From NCBI GenBank assembly GCA_902768985.1, contig CACXNA010000002.1, forward strand, positions 62,001 to 126,000: a stretch of DNA of 64,000 nt, given 5' to 3'. Source of the stretch: an uncultured Bacteroidia bacterium. Lineage in GTDB: Bacteria > Bacteroidota > Bacteroidia > Bacteroidales > UBA932. Each line of letters opens with the position of its first letter. Position 1 is the stretch's first letter. The position numbers and the translations under genes were made by a program. Shown here piece by piece: positions 34,701-42,865 of this stretch. A model generated the notes under the pieces. The model searched no databases, was not told the DNA's origin, and saw only the letters and a list, made by a program, of their open reading frames with translations.

Positions 34701-36545
34701 CTACATCTCCTTTTGGATAGCCTCGACCAGCTCGCTCACGAGGAACGGCTGACCCTGGACCTTGTTGAACTTGCGGATGTCCCGGCCGGGGAACTTCGCC
34801 CGGAGGTAATCCGCGAACTGCCCGCTGTTGAGCTCGCAGACGAGGATCTTCTCGAAGTGCGTGAAGACCTCCTCCGTATTCGCGGGCAGCGGGTTGATGT
34901 AGTCGAAATGCGCGTAGGAGACGGTGTCGCCGATCTCGTGCACGGCGGAGAGTAGGTGGCCGTAGGTGCCGCCCCAGCCGACCACCAGCAGCTTGCCGGA
35001 GGCGGAGCCGTTCAGGATCTCCAGCGCCGGCAGGTCGCGCGCGATGCGCTGCACCTTCTCGGCGCGCTCGGCAACCATCAGGGCGTGGTTGGCGGGGTCG
35101 GTGGACAGGACGCCTTCGTGCGTCTTCTCCAGGCCGCCCACGCGGTGCTCGAAGCCCTTCTGGCCCGGCAGGGCCCAACGGCGCACGAGCGTCTCGGGGT
35201 CGCGCTCGAAGGGTTTGAACTTCTCCCCTTCCGGCAGGATGCCCTGCACGAAGGGGGGCTTGATCTCGGGATAATCCTTCATCGACGGGATGCGCCAGGG
35301 CTCGGAGCCGTTGCCGAGGAAACCCTCGGAGAGCAGCAGGACCGGGGTCATGTGCTCCAAGGCGATCTTCGCAGCCTGGAAGGCGGCGTCGAAGCAGTGC
35401 GCCGGGGAATGCGCGGCGATGACGGCCATCGGGCATTCGCCGTTGCGGCCGTACAGCGCCTGGTTCAGGTCGGACTGCTCCGTCTTCGTCGGCAGGCCCG
35501 TGGAAGGGCCGCCGCGCTGCACGTCCACGACCACCAGCGGCAGCTCGGCCATGACGGCGAGGCCCATCGCCTCGGACTTCAGCGAGAGGCCCGGGCCGGA
35601 GGTCGTCGTGACGGCGAGGTTGCCCGCATAGGCGGCGCCGATGGCGGTGCAGATGCCCGCGATCTCATCTTCAGCCTGCAGCGTCTTGGCGCCCAGGCTC
35701 TTGTGGAGCGCGAGCTCCTCGAGGATCGCCGTGGCCGGCGTAATGGGATAGGAGCCGCAGAAGAGGGACAGGCCCGACTTCTCGGAAGCGGCGAGCAGGC
35801 CCCAGGCCGTGGCCTGGTTGCCCGTGATGTTGCGGTAGGTGCCTTTCTCGAGCTTCTCCGCAGGAGCGATCGTATAGGTGTTGGCTATCGCCTGGATGTT
35901 CGCGGCATAGTTGAAACCGTCGTTCAGGACCTTCTTGTTGGGTTCGATCACCTCGGGGTGCTTCTTGGCGAATTTCTTCTCCAGATAAGCGTAGATGTAC
36001 TCCAGCGGCCGGTTGTAGATGTAGCAGGCCATGCCGAGGGTGAACATGTTCTTGCACTTGAGGATGGCCTTGTTGTCCATCCCGCTGTCCTTCAGGCTCT
36101 CCTGGGTCAGCGTAGTGATCGGAGCGACGATGAGCGTGCGGTCTTCGACCCCGAGCTCCGTGAAAGGATTCTCGGTCTTGAAGCCGGCTTTCTTCATGCC
36201 CGCCTCGTCGAAGGCGTCCTCGTCCACGAGGATCATCGCGTGGCGCTTGCACCACTTGGCGTTCGCCTTCAGGGCGGCGGGGTTCATGGCCACCAGCAGG
36301 TCGCAGAAGTCACCGGGCGTGGAGATCTTCTCGCTGCCAATGTGGACCTGAAAACCGGATACGCCCGAGACGGTCCCGTGCGGGGCGCGGATCTCGGCAG
36401 GATAGTCCGGGAACGTGGAAAGACCATTGCCATAGATGGCTGACATATCCGCAAAAAGAGACCCGGTGAGTTGCATGCCATCACCCGAATCTCCAGCGAA
36501 TCTGATTACAACATCTTTGGCGTCAATGACTTTGTGTTGCATCAT
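34701..36545 (-). CDS. korA: 2-oxoglutarate:ferredoxin oxidoreductase, fused gamma-alpha subunit
   Basis: The 614-residue protein combines the gamma domain (about 1-190, starting VIRFAGDSGDGMQLTG) with the alpha pyrimidine-binding domain (from about 210, GNQATAWGLLAASEKSGLSLFCGSYPITPATAILEELA). AEDEIAGICTAIGAAYAG and TTTSGPGLSLKSEAMGLAVMAELPLVVVDVQRGGPSTGLPTKTEQSDL are strongly conserved in KorA. With korB it converts 2-oxoglutarate and CoA to succinyl-CoA with reduced ferredoxin, or the reverse in a reductive branch. An ATG one codon into the frame (MQHKVI) is an alternative start. Confidence 0.94.
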   Translation of the reverse strand: MMQHKVIDAKDVVIRFAGDSGDGMQLTGSLFADMSAIYGNGLSTFPDYPAEIRAPHGTVSGVSGFQVHIGSEKISTPGDFCDLLVAMNPAALKANAKWCKRHAMILVDEDAFDEAGMKKAGFKTENPFTELGVEDRTLIVAPITTLTQESLKDSGMDNKAILKCKNMFTLGMACYIYNRPLEYIYAYLEKKFAKKHPEVIEPNKKVLNDGFNYAANIQAIANTYTIAPAEKLEKGTYRNITGNQATAWGLLAASEKSGLSLFCGSYPITPATAILEELALHKSLGAKTLQAEDEIAGICTAIGAAYAGNLAVTTTSGPGLSLKSEAMGLAVMAELPLVVVDVQRGGPSTGLPTKTEQSDLNQALYGRNGECPMAVIAAHSPAHCFDAAFQAAKIALEHMTPVLLLSEGFLGNGSEPWRIPSMKDYPEIKPPFVQGILPEGEKFKPFERDPETLVRRWALPGQKGFEHRVGGLEKTHEGVLSTDPANHALMVAERAEKVQRIARDLPALEILNGSASGKLLVVGWGGTYGHLLSAVHEIGDTVSYAHFDYINPLPANTEEVFTHFEKILVCELNSGQFADYLRAKFPGRDIRKFNKVQGQPFLVSELVEAIQKEM

Positions 36546-36578
36546 TATGTTTTAGTGTGGGAATGTGGTTCAGGTTAA

Positions 36579-36614
36579 TAAAAAACCTCATCCCGCCGGA
36601 TGGGCGGGACGAGG
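36579..36614 (-). terminator. Intrinsic terminator after ompH
   Basis: On the minus strand CCTCGTCCCGCC pairs with GGCGGGATGAGG (12 positions, one G-U) around the loop CATCC, followed directly by TTTTTT. It starts 12 bases past the ompH stop and closes the nadK-uppS-bamA-ompH unit. The korA promoter would then have to lie in the 35 bases after it; I see no clear TAnnTTTG there. Confidence 0.8.
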
Positions 36615-36626
36615 CGGAAGCGTCAA

Positions 36627-37184
36627 TTACTGAGCCTGCTGCTGGGCCTGGAGCTCGGCGGCGAGGGACTCGAGGGTCCGGTCGGCCGGAATGTTCAGGG
36701 CCTTGCGGGCGTCCGGCGTGAGGTCGAAGCTCTGCGTGGCGTCCACATAGACCAGGGACTGCACATCGAAGACATAGATGTAGCCACCCTTCTTGGCGAG
36801 GTCCTGGACAACCTGGTTGACCTTCTCGTAGATCGGCTGCATCAGCGTCTCCTGCTGCTGCTGGAGCTCCATCTGCACGGTCTGGGAGAACTCCTGGAGG
36901 CGCTGCTGGATCTCAGTCAGCTCCTTCTCCTTGCTCTCGCGGACGGCCTGGGTCCAGGTGCTGGCCTTGGACTGGTAGGTCTGGTACTTGGTGTTGAACT
37001 CCGCCTGCATATCATTGAAAGTCTCCTGGGCTTCGTTGCTGGCGGCGGTCATCGTCTCGCGGGCCTTGTCCATATCAGGGCAGAGCTGCACCAGCTCGGT
37101 GGAATTCACGTGTGCGAACTTCGGCTGGGCGAAACCGGTCACTGCAGCAAGGGCAGTAGCGGCAATCAAAAGAATCTTTTTCAT
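36627..37184 (-). CDS. OmpH/Skp-family periplasmic chaperone
   Basis: Signal peptide MKKILLIAATALAAVTGFAQ, then KFAHVNSTELVQLCPDMDKARE, which matches the start of OmpH proteins, and a long coiled coil (about residues 45-125) rich in Glu, Gln and Lys. The C-terminal part GGYIYVFDVQSLVYVDATQSFDLTPDARKALN is the conserved OmpH tail. The 185 residues fit Skp-type holdases for outer-membrane proteins in the periplasm. It is 43 bases downstream of bamA, whose product uses such chaperones. A second family member lies at 42251-42862. Confidence 0.92.
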   Translation of the reverse strand: MKKILLIAATALAAVTGFAQPKFAHVNSTELVQLCPDMDKARETMTAASNEAQETFNDMQAEFNTKYQTYQSKASTWTQAVRESKEKELTEIQQRLQEFSQTVQMELQQQQETLMQPIYEKVNQVVQDLAKKGGYIYVFDVQSLVYVDATQSFDLTPDARKALNIPADRTLESLAAELQAQQQAQ

Positions 37185-37227
37185 ATCAATCTAAGATTTA
37201 AAATTTGTTCGGTTAGTTAGTATTCAA

Positions 37228-39807
37228 TTAAAACTGTTGTCCAATCACAAAGTGGAACTGGCTTCCGCCGTGCGTGGGATCGTCAAATCCGTAGCCCCAG
37301 TCGACGCCGAGCAGACCCACCATCGGTAAGAAGATGCGAACACCGACGCCAGCGCTGCGTTTCATCTGGAAAGGATTGAAATCTTTTATGTCCGCCCAGC
37401 AGTTACCACCCTCCAGGAAGAGGAGCGCGTAGATGGTGGACTGCGGCTGCAGGATTACCGGATAGCGGAGCTCGACGGTAAACTTGTCGTACACGTTACC
37501 GGCGTAGGCGTAGCCGTTGGAGTTGTAGGAGGAAGGCACGTACGGGGTCAGGGAGTTGTTCTCGTAACCACGCAGGGCCACCATCTCAGTACCGTAGGAA
37601 TAATAGCCCGACATACCGTCGCCACCCACGAGGAAGCCCTCGAACGGGGAGTAACCCCAGTTGCGGTTGTAGTAACCCAGGTAGCCGAACTGCGCACGCG
37701 TCATGAGCACCAGGTCGCCGATGATGCGGCTGTAGGTGGTGGCGGAGAATTTCCATTTGTGGTATTCAATCCACTTGTAGCGTTCGCGGCCGGGCCAGTT
37801 GTCGTAGTTGATATCCTTCCAGCTTGCCACGGGCACCTTGTTGCCGTCGGCGTCGAAGTCGTGCTTGCGGAACAGGGAGAACGGCGGGGTGAGCTGCAGC
37901 GAGAAGGAGAATTCCGAACCCATACGCGGGTAGATCTGCTGGTCGGTGGAGTTGCGGATCAGGTTGAGCGTATAGTTGACGTTGTGCGTGACGCCGTCGT
38001 CGATGATAAAATAGCCGGAGTACCAGTTGTTCAGGCGGTAGCTCTGCCAGTTGATGCCGTTGTAGAGGACGAAGTAGTTGTCCGGCCACTTCAGACGCGT
38101 ACCGATGGACGCGGAGAAGCCGTACACCTGCATCTCGCGGTCATGGTTGAGGATGTTCAGCGCGAGGTAGGAGCTGGTCTGGCGGGTGAAGTAAGCGCTC
38201 AGGTTGAGCGAAGTAGGCTTCTTGCCGAAGAGCCAGGGCTCCGTGAAGCTCGCCGTGATGGCGGTGTAGTACGTACCGTTCGTCTGGAAACGGAAAGCCA
38301 GGTTCTGCGCGTCACCGAGCGGGACCGGACGCCAGGCGCCCTTGTCGAAGAGGCGGTGCGTGGAGAAGTTGTTGAACGCCACACCGACCGTCGCCACGAA
38401 GGTCTTGCCGCCCCAGCCGCCGGAGACCTCCAGCGTGGAGGAAGGCTTCTCGGTCACGTTGTAGATGAGGTCCACCGTGTTGTCCAGCTGGTTCGGGATG
38501 ATCGAATAGCCGCCCTCCTTCATGATGGCTTCCGGGTCGAACTGGCCCAGGGAGGCGATTTCACGCACGGAGCGCTCGAAGTCGGACTGGCTGAACAGGT
38601 AGCCCGGACGGGTAAATATCTGGCGGCGGACGACCTTCTCGTTGGTCAGGTCGTTGCCGTTGATGACGATGTTGTTGAGCGTGGCCTGCTTACCCTCGGA
38701 GATGCGGAACTCCACATCCACGGAGTCGTGCTGGATGTTGGTCTCGACCGGCGTCACGTTGAAGAAGAGGAAGCCGTTGTCGCGGTACAGCTTGGTGATG
38801 TCCAGCTCGTTCTGCTTGCCGCCGCCGTAAAGGCGCTTCTGCATCGTGACCATGTCATAGACGTCGCCCTTCTTGATGCCGAGCACTTCGTTCAATGCGG
38901 GGGTGGCATAGACGGAGTTGCCCGTCCAGGTCAGGTCGCGGAAGTAGTATTTGTCGCCCTCTTCGAAGACCAGGTCGATGCCCAGCTTGCCGGGCTCCAC
39001 GTAGTAGATGGAGTCGCGCACCAGGCGGGCGTCGCGGTAGCCGGCCTCGTTGAAGGCGCTCAGGGCCGACTTCTTGTCGGACTGGTATTCCTTCTCGTTG
39101 AACTTCTTGCTGTGGAAGAAGTTGTAAATCTTGTTGGACTTCGTCTTCTTCATCGAGCGGGCGAGCTTGAACTCCTTGACGTGCTCGTTGCCGACGAAGT
39201 TGATCGTCTTGATGCGCACCTTCTCGCCCTTGTCGATGGCGAAGTTGACGCGGATGGCGTTCTTGACCACGGTATCGCGCTGCACCTGCGCCTTGACGTC
39301 GCAGAGCAGGAAGCCCTTCTCGGCGAAGTAACGCTTGATGATGTCGGCGGATGTCTTCTCGACGTATTCGGAGAACTCACCGCCGCGGCGGAGGTTCAGG
39401 CGCTCCTCGATGTCCTTGCGCTCGCTCGACTTGACGCCGCTGAAGGACCAACGGGACACGCGCGGACGCTCCTTGATGCGGATCTTGAACCAGGCGGAGT
39501 CCTGGCGGGCGCTGAGGCTATCCAGCTCGAAGGAGACATCCTCGAAGAAGCGCTGCAGGTACAGGCGGCGGACCACATTGGCGATGTCGTCGCCCGGGAC
39601 GGTCACGGTCATTCCCTTGTGCAGACCCGTCTGGTTGACGATCTGCTGCTCGCTGAACACCGTATTGCCCTCGACCGAAATCCCCGCGATGATATATTTC
39701 TGCGGATGGTTGTAGTCCACTTCAATCCCACTGTCCTGCGCCCGGGTTACGATCGGCGCAAGCAGCAGTGCGAGAAGGGTCAGGATCCGTCCTATTTTCA
39801 TTTCCAT
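37228..39807 (-). CDS. bamA: Outer-membrane protein assembly factor BamA
   Basis: BamA folds beta-barrel proteins into the outer membrane. From the ATG at 39807 (or 39801, two codons later) the protein has 859 residues: signal peptide KIGRILTLLALLLAPIVTRAQ, five POTRA domains (about 35-460; IAGISVEGNTVFSEQQIV opens the first), then a 16-strand barrel ending GSQFHFVIGQQF with the C-terminal Phe. The lid-lock motif region contains VGGDGMSGYYSYGTEMVALRGYEN, close to the VRGF/Y loop. It has its own -7 element upstream and lies 25 bases after uppS. Confidence 0.95.
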   Translation of the reverse strand: MEMKIGRILTLLALLLAPIVTRAQDSGIEVDYNHPQKYIIAGISVEGNTVFSEQQIVNQTGLHKGMTVTVPGDDIANVVRRLYLQRFFEDVSFELDSLSARQDSAWFKIRIKERPRVSRWSFSGVKSSERKDIEERLNLRRGGEFSEYVEKTSADIIKRYFAEKGFLLCDVKAQVQRDTVVKNAIRVNFAIDKGEKVRIKTINFVGNEHVKEFKLARSMKKTKSNKIYNFFHSKKFNEKEYQSDKKSALSAFNEAGYRDARLVRDSIYYVEPGKLGIDLVFEEGDKYYFRDLTWTGNSVYATPALNEVLGIKKGDVYDMVTMQKRLYGGGKQNELDITKLYRDNGFLFFNVTPVETNIQHDSVDVEFRISEGKQATLNNIVINGNDLTNEKVVRRQIFTRPGYLFSQSDFERSVREIASLGQFDPEAIMKEGGYSIIPNQLDNTVDLIYNVTEKPSSTLEVSGGWGGKTFVATVGVAFNNFSTHRLFDKGAWRPVPLGDAQNLAFRFQTNGTYYTAITASFTEPWLFGKKPTSLNLSAYFTRQTSSYLALNILNHDREMQVYGFSASIGTRLKWPDNYFVLYNGINWQSYRLNNWYSGYFIIDDGVTHNVNYTLNLIRNSTDQQIYPRMGSEFSFSLQLTPPFSLFRKHDFDADGNKVPVASWKDINYDNWPGRERYKWIEYHKWKFSATTYSRIIGDLVLMTRAQFGYLGYYNRNWGYSPFEGFLVGGDGMSGYYSYGTEMVALRGYENNSLTPYVPSSYNSNGYAYAGNVYDKFTVELRYPVILQPQSTIYALLFLEGGNCWADIKDFNPFQMKRSAGVGVRIFLPMVGLLGVDWGYGFDDPTHGGSQFHFVIGQQF

Positions 39808-39819
39808 TCGATAAATATG

Positions 39820-39851
39820 CAAATATACCCAATTATTTGATTTTTCCGAAA
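39820..39851 (-). promoter_or_regulatory. Probable promoter of bamA inside the uppS end
   Basis: Minus strand: TATATTTG at 39820-39827 fits the -7 pattern; 20 bases upstream is TTTC (39848-39851), one base from TTTG. The box overlaps the last codons of uppS. The -7 element ends 12 bases before the first candidate ATG (39807) and 18 before the second (39801). Confidence 0.5.
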
Positions 39852-40540
39852 CGCCGGTCGCGCGACGCGTATTCGTCGAGGGCCTGCCGGAAGGCTTCCT
39901 TGCGGAAGTCGGGCCAGAGCGTTTCAGTAAATACAAATTCGGTGTATGCCGTCTGCCAAAGCAGGTAGTTACTTATTCTCTGCTCCCCGGAAGTACGGAT
40001 CAGCAGATCCGGGTCCGGGATGTCCGCGGTCACCAGGTAGCGGCTGAAATCTTCCGGCTGCACCGGGTGCCCGGGTTGGTTAATCAAATCGTGTGCCATC
40101 TTTTCTGCGGCCTGCAGAATATCCCACCGGCCGCTGTAGCTCAGGAAGAGGATCATCGTAACCCCCTTGTTGGCGGCCGTGGCGGACATGACCTTGTCAA
40201 TGTCGGCCTTGAGCGCATCCGAGAGGCGGTCGCGGTTGCCCAGCACCATGAAACGCACGCCGTGCTCCATGAAGTTGTCGAGCTCGCCGAGCATCGCGCG
40301 GCCCATCAGCTCCATCAGCGTCTGGACCTCGGCCTCGGGCCGTCCCCAGTTCTCCTCGGAGAAGGCGAAGAAGGACACGTAGGGAATCTTCCACTCCACG
40401 GCGGCTTCCACCACGGCACGGACGCTCTCGACTCCCTCGAAATGTCCATAAACTCTTTCTTTTCCCCGCTCCTGGGCCCAGCGGCCGTTGCCGTCCATGA
40501 TGATGGACACGTGTGTCGGAAGTTTGACCGGTGCTTGCAT
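39833..40540 (-). CDS. uppS: Isoprenyl (undecaprenyl) diphosphate synthase
   Basis: Cis-prenyltransferase that makes the lipid carrier for peptidoglycan and surface glycans. From the ATG at 40540 (MQAPVKLPTHVSIIMDGNGRWA) it has 235 residues. The catalytic MDGNGRWAQERGK, FFAFSEENWGRP, and the C-terminal DLLIRTSGEQRISNYLLWQTAYTEFVF are all family signatures. It lies 10 bases after nadK and upstream of bamA, so envelope functions are grouped. Confidence 0.96.
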   Translation of the reverse strand: MQAPVKLPTHVSIIMDGNGRWAQERGKERVYGHFEGVESVRAVVEAAVEWKIPYVSFFAFSEENWGRPEAEVQTLMELMGRAMLGELDNFMEHGVRFMVLGNRDRLSDALKADIDKVMSATAANKGVTMILFLSYSGRWDILQAAEKMAHDLINQPGHPVQPEDFSRYLVTADIPDPDLLIRTSGEQRISNYLLWQTAYTEFVFTETLWPDFRKEAFRQALDEYASRDRRFGKIK

Positions 40541-40550
40541 AGATTTTTCT

Positions 40551-41375
40551 TTATTCCAGGTTTCCTCCGTTGCGCACATCCTCGCCCCAGAGCAGGCGGG
40601 TGCGCAGCGCATTGATGAAATTCGACTGTCCGAGGCGCAGGCGGCGCAGGCGCATCGGTGCGGCGCCGACCTCGATCCGGGTCCCGGCCGGGACCGTGTA
40701 GTTGCGGTTGTCCATCGACAGGACCGCCCGGTCGTCGCGCGAGCGCAGCGAGATGCAGATGCGGGAGCCTTCGGGCACGATCAGCGGGCGCACATTGAGG
40801 TTGTGCGGGGAGATCGGGGCCACGATGAAGACCTTCGTCTCCGGCAGGCAGATGGGCCCGCCGACGCTGAGGCTGTAGGCCGTGGAGCCGGAGCTCGTGG
40901 CCACCAGCAGGCCGTCCGCCCAGTAGGTCGGGAGCTGCGCGCCGTCCACCTCCACGTCCACGCCGAGCATCGAGGCGCTCACGCGCGAAATGCTCATCTC
41001 GTTGAGCGCGTAGGGCCAGATCTTGCCTTCCGGCAAATCCGGACAGCGGATCTGCAGCAGCTCGCGCTCCTCCACGGAGTAGTCCCGCGCGGACAGCGCC
41101 TCCACGACCCGGTCCGGGTCGTTCTCCGACAGGAAGCCGAGGCGGCCGAAATTGACCCCCAGCACCGGGATGCCCGCAGGCACGGCGAACTGGGCCGCCG
41201 TCAGGAAGGTGCCGTCGCCGCCGAGGCTCAGCAGCACATCCGTCTCCGGCTGGAAGGCGTCCGGCTGCTCCACGGCGTACAGCACGTGACCGGCTGCACG
41301 GAGCCGCTCCAGGAGGGCTTCCACGCGGGCGTCCCCCTTGAGGCGGTTTTTCTTGATATAATAGGCCAATTTCAT
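40551..41375 (-). CDS. nadK: NAD kinase
   Basis: Phosphorylates NAD to NADP. The 274-residue protein carries LSLGGDGTFLTAA (GGDG motif, about residue 52), GVNFGRLGFLSE, the conserved ALNEMSISR (NE motif) and TSSGSTAYSLSVGGPI. All are in the usual order and the length is normal. A -7-like element (minus strand TAAATTTG, 41384-41391) lies 9 bases upstream. First gene of the nadK-uppS-bamA-ompH unit. Confidence 0.96.
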   Translation of the reverse strand: MKLAYYIKKNRLKGDARVEALLERLRAAGHVLYAVEQPDAFQPETDVLLSLGGDGTFLTAAQFAVPAGIPVLGVNFGRLGFLSENDPDRVVEALSARDYSVEERELLQIRCPDLPEGKIWPYALNEMSISRVSASMLGVDVEVDGAQLPTYWADGLLVATSSGSTAYSLSVGGPICLPETKVFIVAPISPHNLNVRPLIVPEGSRICISLRSRDDRAVLSMDNRNYTVPAGTRIEVGAAPMRLRRLRLGQSNFINALRTRLLWGEDVRNGGNLE

Positions 41376-41383
41376 TTGGACGC

Positions 41384-41391
41384 CAAATTTA
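41384..41391 (-). promoter_or_regulatory. -7 element before nadK
   Basis: Minus-strand TAAATTTG fits TAnnTTTG and ends 8 bases before the nadK ATG. No TTG is found at 19-22 bases upstream, so support is from the -7 box and position only. Confidence 0.4.
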
Positions 41392-41424
41392 CTACTTAAT
41401 TTACAATTATTCTATAGAAATGCT

Positions 41425-41432
41425 TACTTTTG
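41425..41432 (+). promoter_or_regulatory. -7 element before pdxJ
   Basis: TACTTTTG matches TAnnTTTG and lies 23 bases before the ATG at 41456, a normal leader length. The nadK and pdxJ elements face away from each other in the 80-base divergent gap. Confidence 0.45.
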
Positions 41433-41455
41433 TGAGATTTTAATTGAGAAGGGAA

Positions 41456-42175
41456 ATGACCCAGCTAAGCGTTAACATTAACAAGATCGCCACCCTGCGC
41501 AACGCCCGCGGCGGCAACATGCCGGACGTGCTGAAAGCCGCCCTCGACTGCGAGCGCTTCGGCGCCCAGGGCATCACCGTCCATCCGCGTCCCGACGAGC
41601 GGCACATCCGCTACAGCGACGTGCGCGCCCTGCGCCCCGCTTTACATACCGAATTCAACATCGAAGGCAATCCGACCGGCTCCTTCAGCGCGCTGGTCTG
41701 CGAGGTGATCCCCGACCAGGTGACCCTGGTGCCGGACGCCCCGGACGCCATCACCTCCAACGCGGGCTGGGACACCGTCCGCAACCATGCCTTCCTCAAG
41801 CGCATGTGCGCCTCCTTCAAGGAACGCGGCATCCGCACGTCCATCTTCATCGATCCCGATCCGAAGATGGCCGAGGGCGCCTTCAAGTGCGGCGCCGACC
41901 GCGTGGAGCTCTACACCGCCGCCTACGCCGCGAACTATGCGGCCGGGCGCGACGCGGCCATCGCCCCCTACCTCGAGACCGCCAAGGCGGCCCGAGAGCT
42001 GGGGCTCGGCCTCAACGCCGGCCACGACCTCTCCCTCGAGAACCTCGCCTTCTTCATCCAGACCATTCCCTGGACGGACGAAGTCAGCATCGGCCACGCA
42101 CTGATCTGTGACGCGTTGTACCTCGGGTTGGAGACAACTATCCGGGAATATTTGGCGCAGATTCAGAATTTTTAA
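41456..42175 (+). CDS. pdxJ: Pyridoxine 5'-phosphate synthase
   Basis: Condenses 1-deoxy-xylulose-5-phosphate with 3-amino-2-oxopropyl phosphate to give pyridoxine phosphate. I start at the ATG at 41456 ([20 protein letters not shown]), giving 239 residues, the usual length. [32 protein letters not shown] and [11 protein letters not shown] are the family's phosphate- and substrate-binding segments. It faces away from nadK and is followed by an OmpH-like gene that has its own promoter. Confidence 0.95.
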   Translation: MTQLSVNINKIATLRNARGGNMPDVLKAALDCERFGAQGITVHPRPDERHIRYSDVRALRPALHTEFNIEGNPTGSFSALVCEVIPDQVTLVPDAPDAITSNAGWDTVRNHAFLKRMCASFKERGIRTSIFIDPDPKMAEGAFKCGADRVELYTAAYAANYAAGRDAAIAPYLETAKAARELGLGLNAGHDLSLENLAFFIQTIPWTDEVSIGHALICDALYLGLETTIREYLAQIQNF

Positions 42176-42184
42176 CTAATTTTG
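42151..42184 (+). promoter_or_regulatory. Promoter of the second ompH-like gene
   Basis: TTTG (42151-42154), 22 bases, TAATTTTG (42177-42184). The -33 box is inside the end of pdxJ. A 67-base leader to the ATG at 42251 contains the hairpin TCGCCGG/CCGGCGA (42200-42218), a diverged relative of the pyrK/pyrF-E repeat. Confidence 0.55.
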
Positions 42185-42199
42185 CAAACTTAATGGGAT

Positions 42200-42218
42200 T
42201 CGCCGGCCTGCCCGGCGA
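42200..42218. repeat. Diverged copy of the CGCCGG palindrome
   Basis: TCGCCGG and CCGGCGA form a 7-bp stem around CCTGC, preceded by GAT, so that GATTCGCCGG matches the left arm of the 30-base unit at 12225-12254. The right end does not continue as GAATCTC. It falls in the leader between pdxJ and the OmpH-like gene. Confidence 0.5.
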
Positions 42219-42250
42219 CCGACACGGATAAAAACAAAACAACCAATAAA

Positions 42251-42862
42251 ATGAAGAAATTACCCCTTATCCTCAGCATCGTCGCCCTCGTGGGCGTGAT
42301 TTGCCTGGCCATCGTGACCTTCACCAAGGGCGGCGACAAGAAACCTGCCGCAGCCACCGAAGCTACCGCCCAGAAGGGCGCCATCGTGTACTTCAACATG
42401 GACCGCGTCCTCGCCGAGTACGACATGGCCAACGACCTGCGCAGCGTCTTCGAGACCAAGGCCAACAGCATCAACCAGGAAGTCCAGCGCCGCGTCAACA
42501 AGTTCCAGAAGGACGCCAACGCTTTCCAGGACAAGATCAACAAGGGCCTGATGACCCAGTCCACCGCCCAGGTGCAGAGCCAGAAGCTCCAGGAGCAGCA
42601 GAACAGCGTGGAGACCTACGCCAACCAGAAGCAGCAGGAAATCCTCGAGGAGCAGCAGGTCATGCTGAACCAGATCTCCGACGCCATCGATACCTTCGTC
42701 AAAGAATACAACGAGACCATGGGCTACGCCATGATCCTCGCCTCCCAGGGAGACATCCTGCCGATGCCGGTCGTGACCGGTGACGCCGCCCTCGACATCA
42801 CCGACGCCCTGATCGAAGGCCTCAACGCCGCCTACGTCAAGGAGAAGGGCAAAAGCGAATAA
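42251..42862 (+). CDS. OmpH/Skp-like protein with an N-terminal membrane anchor
   Basis: The first 25 residues (MKKLPLILSIVALVGVICLAIVTFTKG) form an uncleaved signal-anchor or signal peptide. IVYFNMDRVLAEYDMANDLRSVFE is the OmpH-like start, then a long Gln/Glu-rich coiled coil (about 65-145) and a short C-terminal part ending VKEKGKSE. Compared with the OmpH at 36627-37184, it lacks the V/I-FDV strand ending and has a hydrophobic anchor that may be retained. It precedes a glycosyltransferase by 3 bases, suggesting a linked envelope role. Confidence 0.85.
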   Translation: MKKLPLILSIVALVGVICLAIVTFTKGGDKKPAAATEATAQKGAIVYFNMDRVLAEYDMANDLRSVFETKANSINQEVQRRVNKFQKDANAFQDKINKGLMTQSTAQVQSQKLQEQQNSVETYANQKQQEILEEQQVMLNQISDAIDTFVKEYNETMGYAMILASQGDILPMPVVTGDAALDITDALIEGLNAAYVKEKGKSE

Positions 42863-42865
42863 GGG

